From Citrobacter youngae (GTDB taxonomy: Bacteria; Pseudomonadota; Gammaproteobacteria; Enterobacterales; Enterobacteriaceae), in NCBI RefSeq assembly GCF_003818115.1, contig NZ_RPOI01000003.1:62001-126000 (forward strand): a stretch of DNA of 64,000 bases. Reading direction: 5' to 3'. A program made the translations under genes and the position numbers. This document shows, in pieces, positions 18,748 to 27,633 of the stretch. Position 1 is the first letter of the stretch. Every line of letters starts with the position of its first letter. The notes beneath the pieces are model-generated. The model did no database searches. It was not told the DNA's origin and worked only from the letters and a program-made list of their open reading frames with translations.

Positions 18748-20160
18748 ATGACCCGTTACCAACATCTGGCCAATCTGCTGGCCGAACGCATTGAGCAAGG
18801 GCTGTATCGCCATGGCGAAAAACTGCCTTCGGTACGCAGCCTGAGCCAGGAGCACGGGGTCAGCATCAGCACCGTTCAGCAGGCGTATCAGACGCTGGAA
18901 CAGCGTCAGTTGATCACCCCCCAGCCACGTTCCGGCTACTTTGTCGCGCCGCAAAAAGCGCAGCCTCCGGTGCCGCTGATGTCGCGACCGGTCCAGCGTC
19001 CAGTGGAGATAACCCAGTGGGATCAGGTGCTGGATATGCTGAAAGGCAACGCGGACAAATCCATCACGCCTTTCAGCAGTGGCGTGCCCGATATCAATCA
19101 ACCCAGCCTGAAGACGCTCTGGCGCGAGTTAAGCCGCGTGGCGCAGCATAATCTGAAAGCGATTTTGGGCTACGATGAAATCTCCGGGTGCCGTGAACTG
19201 CGCAGTCAGATTGCGCGCCTGATGCTGGACAGCGGTTCGGTGGTTAATGCAGATGATATTGTGATCACCAGCGGCAGTCAGAGCGGAATGTCGCTGGCGT
19301 TGCTGACGGTCTGCCAGCCTGGGGACATTGTTGCCGTTGAATCACCCGCCTACTATGGCACGATGCAGCTACTGCGCGGCTTAGGGATCAAGGTGATTGA
19401 GATCCCAACCGATCCAGATACCGGGATCAGCATTGAAGCGCTGGAGCTGGCGCTGGATCAGTGGCCGATCAAAGGTGTGCTGCTGGTTCCCAACTGCAAC
19501 AACCCGCTCGGATTCATTATGCCGGATGCGCGTAAACGGGCGGTGCTCGCCCTCGCCCAGCGTCACGACATCGTCATTTTTGAAGACGATGTGTATGGTG
19601 AACTGGCTACAGAGTATCCGCGGCCGCGCACCATCCACTCCTGGGATAGCGACGGCCGTGTAATACTCTGCAGTTCGTTTACAAAATCCGTCGCCCCCGG
19701 TCTGCGCGTCGGTTGGGTGGTTCCCGGTCGCTATTACAACAAACTGCTGCACATGAAGTACGCCGTCATTGGCACCAACGTTCCTGCCACGCAGCTGGCG
19801 GCCGCTTCCTTTGTGCGGGAAGGCCATTACCATCGTCATATCCGACGTATGCGCCAGATTTATCAGCGCAATATGGAGATCTACACCTGCTGGGTACGGG
19901 AGTACTTCCCCTGCGGGATCTGCGTCACCCGACCAAAAGGTGGCTTTATGCTGTGGGTAGAATTGCCGCAGCAGGTCGATATGGTCTGCGTTGCTAAACA
20001 GCTCTGTCGGTTGAAAATACAGGTCGCACCGGGATCGCTGTTCTCCGCATCCGGAAAGTATCGTAACTGTGTGCGCATCAACTGCGCGTTGCCTCCCAAC
20101 GAGAAGCATCAGGAAGTGATGCAAAAGCTCGGGGAAGCAGTAAAGGCGGCAATGGAGTAA
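18748..20160 (+). CDS. yjiR: MocR-type regulator YjiR (GntR domain fused to aminotransferase domain)
   Basis: A 470-residue fusion. An N-terminal GntR winged helix (about 1-70, LPSVRSLSQEHGVSISTVQQAYQTLE) is joined by a linker to a class I aminotransferase-fold domain with the PLP lysine in SSFTKSVAPGLRVGW and the cofactor-phosphate region PNCNNPLGF. Such proteins use PLP or an aldimine as effector rather than catalysing transamination. Length and sequence match E. coli YjiR. Its target is unknown; the divergent yjiS promoter is the first place to look. Confidence 0.9.
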   Translation: MTRYQHLANLLAERIEQGLYRHGEKLPSVRSLSQEHGVSISTVQQAYQTLEQRQLITPQPRSGYFVAPQKAQPPVPLMSRPVQRPVEITQWDQVLDMLKGNADKSITPFSSGVPDINQPSLKTLWRELSRVAQHNLKAILGYDEISGCRELRSQIARLMLDSGSVVNADDIVITSGSQSGMSLALLTVCQPGDIVAVESPAYYGTMQLLRGLGIKVIEIPTDPDTGISIEALELALDQWPIKGVLLVPNCNNPLGFIMPDARKRAVLALAQRHDIVIFEDDVYGELATEYPRPRTIHSWDSDGRVILCSSFTKSVAPGLRVGWVVPGRYYNKLLHMKYAVIGTNVPATQLAAASFVREGHYHRHIRRMRQIYQRNMEIYTCWVREYFPCGICVTRPKGGFMLWVELPQQVDMVCVAKQLCRLKIQVAPGSLFSASGKYRNCVRINCALPPNEKHQEVMQKLGEAVKAAME

Positions 20161-20211
20161 ATCAGACCGCCCGGTGCTACCGGACTGGCGATTGCACGGA
20201 TTAAGTCATTT

Positions 20212-20610
20212 CTAATGGCTTACGCCCTGAATCTCTTCAACGGAAAGTCGGGTAATTTTTTGCACCGTGCTGAGATCAGTACCGTCGGCCAGCATGGTGC
20301 GGGCAATACGCAGCGCCTCGGTGCGTTGCCCCTCAATTAAACCTTCTTGTTTACCTTCTTGTTTACCTTCCTGCTTACCTTTTTGCTGGCCTTCGAGCCA
20401 CCCTTTTTGAAATCCAGCCTCATGCAATCTGTCCGCGATCGTCATTAAATGCTCCTTATGCTGTGGTGAACGTTCAGCAACCCCACGAATAAACTCACTG
20501 AAGCGAAGTGCATCGCCAGTTTGCAAAATATAATTAAACAGCGTCTTTATCTGGCTGTCATTAGGCACTCCCGTAAGTAGCAGGGAAACAATTTGCTCAA
20601 CAAGCCCCAT
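20212..20610 (-). pseudogene. Rpn-family (YhgA-like) recombination-promoting nuclease, C-terminal remnant
   Basis: A 132-residue open frame that corresponds only to the C-terminal part of Rpn/YhgA-like proteins (normally about 290-330 residues). It begins [14 protein letters not shown] and contains [19 protein letters not shown], then a charged tract of KGKQEG-like repeats encoded by imperfect 12-bp DNA repeats. The N-terminal PD-(D/E)XK nuclease domain is missing, and nothing like it is visible upstream on this strand. No strong ribosome site precedes the ATG. It may be dead, or it may persist as a free-standing copy of the small C-terminal product that full-length rpn genes make by internal initiation. 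Confidence 0.7.
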
Positions 20611-20798
20611 AAGGAAGCTACACCCTCACCTGCAACTTTCTCTGTTTGCGAGACGATTTCCGGGATAAAAACGTCCCTATGTAACGTCTGCATTTGTCTG
20701 GAACCCGTCACGCAGAATCGCTATCTCAATACGCATTCCCGCTTTTTGACCGCGCAGCCTGTGCTATAACAAATCATCACTTTCAGGGAGGACGCGAT

Positions 20799-21614
20799 AT
20801 GACATACACCCGGGATATTCCACAGTCGTTCTGGCGTGATGAACAGCTCCCGTGGCTGGAGCTGCGCAGCACCTGGCAAAGCCAGCAGGCCTATAAACGA
20901 CATCACCACTCTCAGCTCTCAATCGGGGCAATTCTTGAGGGGGAAACATGCTGCCAGTGCAATGGCAAGGAATACCGTCTGAAAGTGGGCGATCTGATTG
21001 TGATCCCGCCACTGGCCCCCCACAGCTGCAACCCCGTTAACGGGCAGTTTCGCAGCTATCACATGCTTTATCTTGATACCCAGTGGTGTCTTGCTAGTCT
21101 GCCTGCGCAGAACAACAACCAACTGCTTTGTTCGCGCGATCCCGTTATCCGCGATCCGCAATTATTCCAGCGCTATTTGGATCTTGTGGCACTTATGCAG
21201 CAACGGCAAACGACGCGGGTAACGGATGCCGCACAAGCATTGCTGCGCTCGCTGCCATTGCAGTCGGTAGCACCGGAAAACCTAAGCGCCGCCAGCCAGT
21301 ATCTGCGCGAGCGGTTGCAGACCAACCTGCAGGCTCCGCCCTCGCTGGGCGATTTGGCGCAAGAGTGCAGCATGCGTAAAGAAACGCTGATCCGTACCTT
21401 TAAGCAGGACACCGGACTCACACCGGCAAGTTATCTGAACATCTTGCGGGTTGACTATGCCCGCCAGCGGCTTCGTGCCGGGGATGAGATTGCCGATGTC
21501 GGCTATCAGAGCGGGTTTGCCGACCAGAGCCATTTCCATCGCACCTTTGTTCGTTACACCGCCGCCACACCGCGCCAGTACGCGTTGGGGAGATCAATAT
21601 CAGACAATAATTAG
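20799..21614 (+). CDS. AraC-family transcriptional regulator
   Basis: A 271-residue regulator with an N-terminal cupin sensing domain (HHHSQLSIGAILEG…GDLIVIPPLAPHSCNP) and a C-terminal double helix-turn-helix (about 175-265, LGDLAQECSMRKETLIRTFKQDTGLTP and IADVGYQSGFADQSHFHRTFVRYTAATPRQY). ATG 20799 is chosen over an earlier in-frame start because AGGGAGGA lies directly before it. It is 48 bp upstream of a LysE-type exporter on the same strand, which it probably regulates. The pairing is common in enterobacteria; the ligand is unknown. Confidence 0.85.
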   Translation: MTYTRDIPQSFWRDEQLPWLELRSTWQSQQAYKRHHHSQLSIGAILEGETCCQCNGKEYRLKVGDLIVIPPLAPHSCNPVNGQFRSYHMLYLDTQWCLASLPAQNNNQLLCSRDPVIRDPQLFQRYLDLVALMQQRQTTRVTDAAQALLRSLPLQSVAPENLSAASQYLRERLQTNLQAPPSLGDLAQECSMRKETLIRTFKQDTGLTPASYLNILRVDYARQRLRAGDEIADVGYQSGFADQSHFHRTFVRYTAATPRQYALGRSISDNN

Positions 21615-21662
21615 CGCTGCGTCAGGCGTACGGTGATCTCAGATTCATTGTCTGAGGTCGCT

Positions 21663-22313
21663 ATGTCGCTGCTTTCTGTATTTTTTCCGTCTGCTTTTCC
21701 CGCGCTGGCGCTGGCACATTTTGTTGCTCTGCTAAGCCCCGGACCGGACTTCTTTTTACTGGTCGGTTACGCCGCCCGTTACCGGATGCGCGGCAGCGCC
21801 GGGCTGTGTGTGGGTATCGCCGTCGGCAATGGGCTATATATCCTGCTGGCGATAATAGGATGGGGGATCCTGCGCCAGCTTCCCCTGCTGTTTACGGTTA
21901 TTGAGCTGCTGGGCGCGCTCTATTTATTGTGGATAGGCAGCCTGCTGATACGCAGCCGCCCGCAAGCTCTGACCGGAGCAGACGCCCTGTCTGCCTGCCC
22001 GGGATTTGGTAAACAGCTGCTGCTGGGGCTAGGTTCGTCACTGCTTAACCCAAAAAATGCGCTGTTTTATCTGGCGCTGATGACCGCCCTGCTCGGCCCA
22101 TCGGTAACGCTGCTGCAACAAGCCGTGAGCGGGATCTGGATGACCAGCGTGGTGCTGCTATGGGATCTGCTGATTGTGATGTTCATCGGCTTGCCGCAGA
22201 TCCAGCGGTGGTTAACCTTGGGGATCGTGTGGATCGAACGCATCGCCGGGGGCGTACTGATCGTCTTCGGCGGTGCGATCGCGCTGCGTTTTCTGCAGAG
22301 CGTCACTTTCTGA
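21663..22313 (+). CDS. LysE/RhtB-family amino-acid exporter
   Basis: Inner-membrane transporter of 216 residues with about six hydrophobic segments. The N-terminal LysE signature is visible as ALAHFVALLSPGPDFFLLVGYAARYRMRGS, along with the mid-protein motif SSLLNPKNALFYLAL. The start at 21663 follows GAGG. It is probably cotranscribed with or controlled by the AraC-type regulator just upstream. The exported compound cannot be told from sequence. Confidence 0.86.
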   Translation: MSLLSVFFPSAFPALALAHFVALLSPGPDFFLLVGYAARYRMRGSAGLCVGIAVGNGLYILLAIIGWGILRQLPLLFTVIELLGALYLLWIGSLLIRSRPQALTGADALSACPGFGKQLLLGLGSSLLNPKNALFYLALMTALLGPSVTLLQQAVSGIWMTSVVLLWDLLIVMFIGLPQIQRWLTLGIVWIERIAGGVLIVFGGAIALRFLQSVTF

Positions 22314-22427
22314 TAAGCGTGACGAATTTCTGCAAATAAAGCGGATAAACCCGTTTAATTAATATCCAGTTCGCATTACACTTTGGGTGGCTATTATCCA
22401 TTCAACCAATTCTTCCCGAGGTGCGAT

Positions 22428-22463
22428 GTGCTGATTGTTACCTGTAATCGTTACGTTTTCTGA
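22428..22463 (+). other. Possible 11-codon leader peptide upstream of mdtM
   Basis: GTG 22428 preceded by GAGG (22419-22422) opens MLIVTCNRYVF and stops at TGA 22461-22463, inside the left arm of the large palindrome at 22453-22480. The layout (ribosome site, short peptide, hairpin, efflux gene) resembles translation-attenuation leaders of drug-inducible genes. The remaining bases of the 323-bp gap before mdtM show no other gene. Confidence 0.3.
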
Positions 22464-22480
22464 CCCGGGTCTGAAAACGT
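22453..22480. promoter_or_regulatory. 28-bp near-perfect palindrome upstream of mdtM
   Basis: ACGTTTTC at 22453 is matched by GAAAACGT ending at 22480, and the centre is the decamer GACCCGGGTC (22462-22471). Only one symmetric base pair in the 28 bp is mismatched. As RNA it would fold into a very stable stem. There is no U-tract, so an attenuator, an operator or a processing site are all possible. Confidence 0.6.
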
Positions 22481-22636
22481 TTCTCCTGTTTGCGCCTCGC
22501 GCGGGCAGCGTTTTTGATTACATGAAATTCAGTACATTTGCAGTCTGCTTTTTTCTGTCATCGGCCTGACGTCTCAAAGACGGTATTGAATTTCGCTATT
22601 CCCGTTGAGGGTTTTCTCCCGACAAGGAGCTGTTTT

Positions 22637-23878
22637 ATGCAACGGATTCTCGCGTTTTTCTCCCAACGCGCCACGACGCTATTTTTCCCCATCGCGTTGA
22701 TTTTATATGACTTCGCCGCCTATCTGTCGACGGACCTGATCCAGCCCGGCATCATTAATGTCGTGCGCGATTTCAACGCCGATGTCAGCCTGGCACCGGC
22801 TGCGGTGAGCCTTTATCTGGCAGGCGGCATGGCGCTGCAATGGTTGTTAGGCCCGCTTTCCGACCGGATTGGCCGCCGGCCGGTGCTGATCGCGGGGGCG
22901 TTCATCTTTACGCTCGCCTGCGCGGCCACGCTGTTCACCACCTCAATGACGCAATTTCTGGTTGCGCGTTTCGTGCAGGGCACCAGCATCTGTTTTATCG
23001 CCACTGTGGGTTATGTCACGGTGCAGGAGGCGTTTGGGCAAACGAAGGCCATTAAACTGATGGCGATAATCACTTCCATTGTGTTGGTTGCACCGGTTAT
23101 CGGCCCGCTCTCCGGAGCGGCGCTAATGCACTTTGTCCACTGGAAGATCCTGTTTGCCATCATTGCCGTCATGGGGCTTATCGCCCTGATTGGGTTAGCG
23201 TTAGCCATGCCAGAAACCGTCCAGCGCGGCACGGTGCCGTTCAGTGCGCGTGGCGTACTGCGCGATTTCCGCGACGTTTTCCGCAACCGGGTATTCCTGT
23301 TTGGCGCAGCCACGCTATCGCTAAGCTATATCCCGATGATGAGCTGGGTGGCAGTCTCACCAGTGATCCTGATTGATGCGGGCGGCATGACTACATCGCA
23401 GTTTGCCTGGGCGCAGGCGCCGGTGTTTGGCGCGGTGATCGTCGCCAATATGGTGGTGGTTCGTTTTGTGAAGGATCCAACCCAACCCAGTTTTATCTGG
23501 CGCGCCGTGCCTGTTCAACTGAGCGGGTTAGCGGTGCTGATCGCGGGTAATTTGCTGTGGCCGCACGTCTGGCTGTGGTCGGTGCTGGGAACCAGCCTGT
23601 ATGCGTTTGGCATTGGAATGATCTTCCCGACGCTGTTCCGCTTTACGCTGTTTTCCAACAACTTACCGAAGGGCACGGTTTCCGCGTCGCTGAATATGGT
23701 GATCCTGACGGTGATGGCGGTTTCTGTAGAAATTGGACGCTGGCTATGGTTTAACGGCGGCAGGATTTCGTTTCATCTGCTGGCGGTTGTGGCGGGGATC
23801 GCTGTCGTGTTCACGCTGGCAGCCTTACTCAAACGGGTGCGCCAGCATGAGGCAACGACGTTAGCCACTGAAAACTAA
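22637..23878 (+). CDS. mdtM: Multidrug efflux MFS transporter MdtM
   Basis: A 413-residue, 12-segment drug:H+ antiporter close to E. coli MdtM (410 residues). It exports cationic drugs and contributes to alkaline pH tolerance and bile-salt resistance in E. coli. Visible motifs are the MFS loop motif [16 protein letters not shown] (about 73-88), the motif-B Arg in [11 protein letters not shown], and the antiporter motif C region ([13 protein letters not shown]). Embedded acidic residue D22 ([12 protein letters not shown]) matches the MdfA/MdtM charged TM1. The start ATG follows AAGGAG at 22624-22629. Confidence 0.92.
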   Translation: MQRILAFFSQRATTLFFPIALILYDFAAYLSTDLIQPGIINVVRDFNADVSLAPAAVSLYLAGGMALQWLLGPLSDRIGRRPVLIAGAFIFTLACAATLFTTSMTQFLVARFVQGTSICFIATVGYVTVQEAFGQTKAIKLMAIITSIVLVAPVIGPLSGAALMHFVHWKILFAIIAVMGLIALIGLALAMPETVQRGTVPFSARGVLRDFRDVFRNRVFLFGAATLSLSYIPMMSWVAVSPVILIDAGGMTTSQFAWAQAPVFGAVIVANMVVVRFVKDPTQPSFIWRAVPVQLSGLAVLIAGNLLWPHVWLWSVLGTSLYAFGIGMIFPTLFRFTLFSNNLPKGTVSASLNMVILTVMAVSVEIGRWLWFNGGRISFHLLAVVAGIAVVFTLAALLKRVRQHEATTLATEN

Positions 23879-23880
23879 CC

Positions 23881-23950
23881 TGCCCGCTTATCCGGCCTAC
23901 GACAACTATGTAGGCCGGATAAGGCGCTTGCGCCGCATCCGGCTACGCTC
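23881..23950. repeat. REP/BIME element between mdtM and the cystathionine-beta-lyase-like gene
   Basis: Convergent REP pair, CTTATCCGGCCTACGAC facing TAGGCCGGATAAGGCGC, followed by GCCGCATCCGGCTACGCTC. It sits between two convergent genes and may act as their shared 3' element. Confidence 0.85.
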
Positions 23951-23958
23951 ACATCACC

Positions 23959-25149
23959 TTACGCAATGCGTGCAAATCCCGCTTCGAGATCGGCAATCAG
24001 GTCGCCAATATCCTCAAGGCCAATATGCACCCTGACCAGCGTGCCGCTGAAATCCACCTCTCCAGCCGGTCGGATGCTGTTCAGCTCTTCCGGCTGGTTC
24101 GCCAGAATGAGCGACTCAAATCCACCCCACGAATAGGCCATATGGAACAGCGAGAAATTATCGAGGAAATTCGCCATCTGTTCGTCGGTGAGTCTCTTTT
24201 TCAGCACAAATGAGAACAGGCCCGAGCTTCCGGAAAAGTCACGCTGAAAATACTCGTGGCCGGGACACTCCGGTAATGCCGGATGATTCACCCGCGCCAC
24301 TTCCGGTCTTGCCGACAACCAGCGGGCAATATGGATACTGCTCTCCTGATGCTGCTTAAGGCGTACCGCCAGGGTGCGCAATCCGCGGCTGCCGTTGTAG
24401 GCGGTATCGGCATCCAGCGTTTGCCCCATCAGATAGGAGTTCTCACGCAGACGATCCCAACAACGGGCGTTAGACACCGCCGTGCCCAGCATGCCGTCCG
24501 AATGACCGATGGTGTACTTCGTTCCCGCCTGAATGGAAATATCCACGCCATAATCCAGCGCTTTGAACAGTACGCCCGCCGCCCAGGTGTTGTCGATCAT
24601 AATGACAATCTCCGGATTCACCGCGCGGATAGCCTTCACCATCCCCGGCACGTCCTGGACTTCCATGGTGATAGAACTTGGTGACTCAAGGAATACAACC
24701 TTCGTTTCCGGACGCAGAAGATCGACGATACCTGCACCAATCAGCGGATCGTAATACGTTGTTTCCACATTGAATTTACTCAGGATCTTATTGCAAAAAT
24801 CCTGAGTTGGTTCATAGGCCGCGCCGGTCATCAGGATATGATCGCCACCCTGAACAAACGCCAGAATCGCATTGGTCACCGCCGCAGCACCACATGGGTA
24901 CAGCGCACAGCCAACGCCGCCTTCCAGTTCGCTCATGGCCTTCTGGAAAGCAAAGTGGGTGTAAGTCCCGCGACGACCGTAAAACAGCTCGCCGTTCGCA
25001 CGATTGGCGGTGGCAAATTTCTTGTCCTTCACGGTATCAAACACCAGTGAAGAGGCACGTTGGATAACCGGATTCACCGCTCCCTGGGTGTAGCGTTTGT
25101 CACGACCAGCAACAACCAGTTGCGTCTCAAGCTTCATTGCGTCTTTCAT
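23959..25149 (-). CDS. Cystathionine beta-lyase-like PLP enzyme (MetC family)
   Basis: Cys/Met-metabolism PLP enzyme of 396 residues. The PLP lysine is in [16 protein letters not shown] (about residue 206), the cofactor Asp in IDNTWAAGV, and the phosphate/substrate loop in [16 protein letters not shown]. These are the features of MetC-type C-S beta-lyases, which release pyruvate, ammonia and a thiol. E. coli has its housekeeping metC elsewhere, and here the gene is paired with an SDF transporter and a divergent LysR gene. A catabolic role on an imported sulfur amino acid or cysteine conjugate is more likely than methionine synthesis (inference). Confidence 0.85.
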   Translation of the reverse strand: MKDAMKLETQLVVAGRDKRYTQGAVNPVIQRASSLVFDTVKDKKFATANRANGELFYGRRGTYTHFAFQKAMSELEGGVGCALYPCGAAAVTNAILAFVQGGDHILMTGAAYEPTQDFCNKILSKFNVETTYYDPLIGAGIVDLLRPETKVVFLESPSSITMEVQDVPGMVKAIRAVNPEIVIMIDNTWAAGVLFKALDYGVDISIQAGTKYTIGHSDGMLGTAVSNARCWDRLRENSYLMGQTLDADTAYNGSRGLRTLAVRLKQHQESSIHIARWLSARPEVARVNHPALPECPGHEYFQRDFSGSSGLFSFVLKKRLTDEQMANFLDNFSLFHMAYSWGGFESLILANQPEELNSIRPAGEVDFSGTLVRVHIGLEDIGDLIADLEAGFARIA

Positions 25150-25179
25150 AACATCTCCTGTTCTTAATCCGTGTGAAAC

Positions 25180-26412
25180 CTATACCACCGCAGCAGTAGA
25201 GTTTATTTCAGTGTTGGTCTGCTTTTTTCCTGCGAACCGTTCAACAATCTGCGCCGCATTCAAATCATGGATAACGTTAATCAGTGTGGCCGGCGCATCG
25301 GTAATGGTGCCCAGCACCACCAGCATCGGAATCGCTTCCATTGGCAGGCCCAGCGTGGTGACGATAAAGATTTCACCGAGGAACGCCCCGCCCGGCACGC
25401 CGCCAACGATAATGGCGGAGAGCACCGCAATCAGCATCGTCAGGAAGAAGGTTTCGGTAGTGAATTCCATGCCCAGCACGGAATAGATAAAGACGATTTT
25501 CAGCGCGGCAATCATCGCCACACCGCCCTTGTTCAGGTTAACCAGTAGCGGAATGGACACATCAACGATTTCCGGGTTAATCCCCATCGCCTTACCGGCG
25601 CGCAGGGTTACAGGTAGCGTTCCCAGTGAAGAGCAGGTCCCCAGCGCGGTGGCTGAAGGTTCAATCGCGTTTCGCCAGAAGGCTTTGACCGCCGGAATAC
25701 CGCCGCCAATATACGAATAGAGAATCGAGCCAAAAACGAAGTAGACCAGCGTAGCAACCATAAACAGGCCGATAGCGCGGGCAAAGGTTAACAGTAGTGC
25801 AGAGTCCTGACTGGCCATGGTGGCCGCGAAATAGCAGCCCAGACCAACCGGTGCCACCTTCATAATGATCGAGACGATCTTCATGATCACGGTATTGGCA
25901 TCTTCCAGCAGCGACGCAATGCGTTTACCGGCCTGATCCGACTGGCCAATCGCCACACCGGCGATGATCGCCATTACGATCAGCGCCAGAATATTGGACT
26001 TAGAAAACAGTCCGATAAAGTCGCTGGTGGTGATCATGCTGACAAAATCCATCTTGCCGCTGCCCGCCTGCACCGACTGCGAGAGATCGATAGTGACGCC
26101 CTGCGCCGGGTTATACCAGAGCGCCAGCGCGACGATCCCCGCCGCCGGAATAAAGGCCATCGCGATCGAAACAATGAAGATAATCGCCATTATACGTCCC
26201 AACCTTTTCAGGTCGGTCATACTGGCGATAGAAGACATGACGCTGATCCCCACCAGCGGCACAATAATCATAAATAACAGGTTCAGGAATATCTGACCTA
26301 TCGGCTGGAGTTTACCTGCAAACGATGGGGCATAAATACCTAATAAGCCGCCAATCACCAGAGCAACTAATAAAATAATCGACGATCTGTAGGGTTCGAG
26401 TCGTGACCACAT
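25180..26412 (-). CDS. Dicarboxylate/amino acid:cation symporter (SDF family)
   Basis: Glutamate-transporter-fold protein of 410 residues. Hydrophobic segments cover most of its length, with the re-entrant Ser-rich hairpin ATALGTCSSLGTLPVTL and the C-terminal signature GGVPGGAFLGEIFIVTTLGLP. The start is placed at ATG 26412 because an AAAGGT ribosome site precedes it and homologues begin near MWSRLEPYRS. It lies 30 bp upstream of the MetC-like gene on the same strand, so it probably imports that enzyme's substrate; cystine carriers such as TcyP belong to the same superfamily. Confidence 0.86.
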   Translation of the reverse strand: MWSRLEPYRSSIILLVALVIGGLLGIYAPSFAGKLQPIGQIFLNLLFMIIVPLVGISVMSSIASMTDLKRLGRIMAIIFIVSIAMAFIPAAGIVALALWYNPAQGVTIDLSQSVQAGSGKMDFVSMITTSDFIGLFSKSNILALIVMAIIAGVAIGQSDQAGKRIASLLEDANTVIMKIVSIIMKVAPVGLGCYFAATMASQDSALLLTFARAIGLFMVATLVYFVFGSILYSYIGGGIPAVKAFWRNAIEPSATALGTCSSLGTLPVTLRAGKAMGINPEIVDVSIPLLVNLNKGGVAMIAALKIVFIYSVLGMEFTTETFFLTMLIAVLSAIIVGGVPGGAFLGEIFIVTTLGLPMEAIPMLVVLGTITDAPATLINVIHDLNAAQIVERFAGKKQTNTEINSTAAVV

Positions 26413-26631
26413 AATCGGTACCTTTAGAATAATAATTAATGAGATTAAATTCACAATGTGATGAGTTTCCGTTTCGCCTCCTTTTATTTTGTGACGTAAC
26501 TCACCTAAGTTGTTATTTTTTCATTTTGCCAGCAAGTTGTTTCCTGTGATTCAATAGTTGCATGTTTAAAAGGCGAATGTAACGGCCTATTCGTACCGTT
26601 TTTGCAAATCACTTGTGAATTTAAGGAAATT

Positions 26632-27558
26632 ATGAGTACGCCGATTTCACTCAAGCATCTGGAGTTTTTTACTAAAATCGTCGACTGCGGAGGATTGTCA
26701 GAAGCCGCGGCGCAGCTCAACGTCTCGCCGTCTGCGGTCAGCAAAAGCCTGGCGGCGATGGAAGATACTTTAGGCACGACATTAATTAAACGCACCACCC
26801 GCAGTATTACCCTGACCGATGCCGGGCAATATCTCTTCAACCGCGCTAATAAGCTGTTGAAAGAATTCGATGAAACGCTGAATACCACCTCCGGTTATTA
26901 CCACAGCCCGCAGGGTGAATTACGCATAACCTGCTCCATTGCGTTTGGTTATTCCCGGCTGGTGAACCTGGTGGATAAATATCGCTCCCAGTTCCCGGAT
27001 GTGAATCTGTATATCGATCTCAACGATAACTTCGTCAATCTGAACGAAACGGATTTCGACATTGCCCTGCGAATTTCCACCGCGCCGCCGCAAAACTATG
27101 CGATGCGCAAGCTGGTGCCTGTGCGCTGGGCGTACTGCGCCTCACCCGGCTACCTTGCCAAAAAAGGCATGCCCCAGCGTCGCAGCGATCTGGTAGATCA
27201 TGATTGCCTGGTTTACCCGGGCCTCACGCCGGTACTGAAGGTGGCAGATGAACAGGATCGACTGCATCAGTTAAAACTGCATATGCCGATCCAGGCCAAC
27301 AGCAGTCTGGTGCTGTTGAAGTCGGTGCTAGAAGATCAGGGGGTGGCGTATTTGCCCACTTATCTGATTGGCGATCATATTCAAAAAGAAGAGATAACAC
27401 CGCTGATGCTCGACGGCACCATCACCTGTGAAACTCATGCCCTGTATGCGCTCTATTTTCCCAGCAAGTACAGCAATCCGAAGGTGCGTTCGTTTATCGA
27501 TTTTCTGGTCGCAGAACTTGGTCCCTTACCGGCGTGGGATAACTGGATCCCAGGATAA
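26632..27558 (+). CDS. LysR-family transcriptional regulator
   Basis: A 308-residue LTTR. The N-terminal helix-turn-helix is FTKIVDCGGLSEAAAQLNVSPSAVSKSLAAMEDTLGTTLIKRTTRSITLT (about 13-62), followed by a periplasmic-binding-protein-like effector domain. The start at 26632 follows AAGGA. It is divergent from the symporter/MetC-like operon across about 220 bp, the usual arrangement for a regulator of that operon. A 10-bp hairpin follows its stop codon. Confidence 0.86.
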   Translation: MSTPISLKHLEFFTKIVDCGGLSEAAAQLNVSPSAVSKSLAAMEDTLGTTLIKRTTRSITLTDAGQYLFNRANKLLKEFDETLNTTSGYYHSPQGELRITCSIAFGYSRLVNLVDKYRSQFPDVNLYIDLNDNFVNLNETDFDIALRISTAPPQNYAMRKLVPVRWAYCASPGYLAKKGMPQRRSDLVDHDCLVYPGLTPVLKVADEQDRLHQLKLHMPIQANSSLVLLKSVLEDQGVAYLPTYLIGDHIQKEEITPLMLDGTITCETHALYALYFPSKYSNPKVRSFIDFLVAELGPLPAWDNWIPG

Positions 27559-27586
27559 ACGTCTCCCACCTGAAAATGGGAGACGT
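27559..27586 (+). terminator. Hairpin after the LysR gene
   Basis: Perfect 10-bp inverted repeat ACGTCTCCCA/TGGGAGACGT with an 8-nt loop, overlapping the end of the lysR stop region. A T5 run follows 8 bases later, so termination is plausible but not ideal. Confidence 0.55.
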
Positions 27587-27633
27587 GCCACAATTTTTGC
27601 GCGATCCCCCCGTCTGGCTCTATCCTTAAGCCT

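Noticed and set aside
20331-20395. Short tandem repeats read as a possible CRISPR or VNTR array
   Set aside because: The repeats are contiguous 12-bp coding units (KGKQEG-like) inside the Rpn remnant with no spacers; no CRISPR array or cas gene is seen anywhere.
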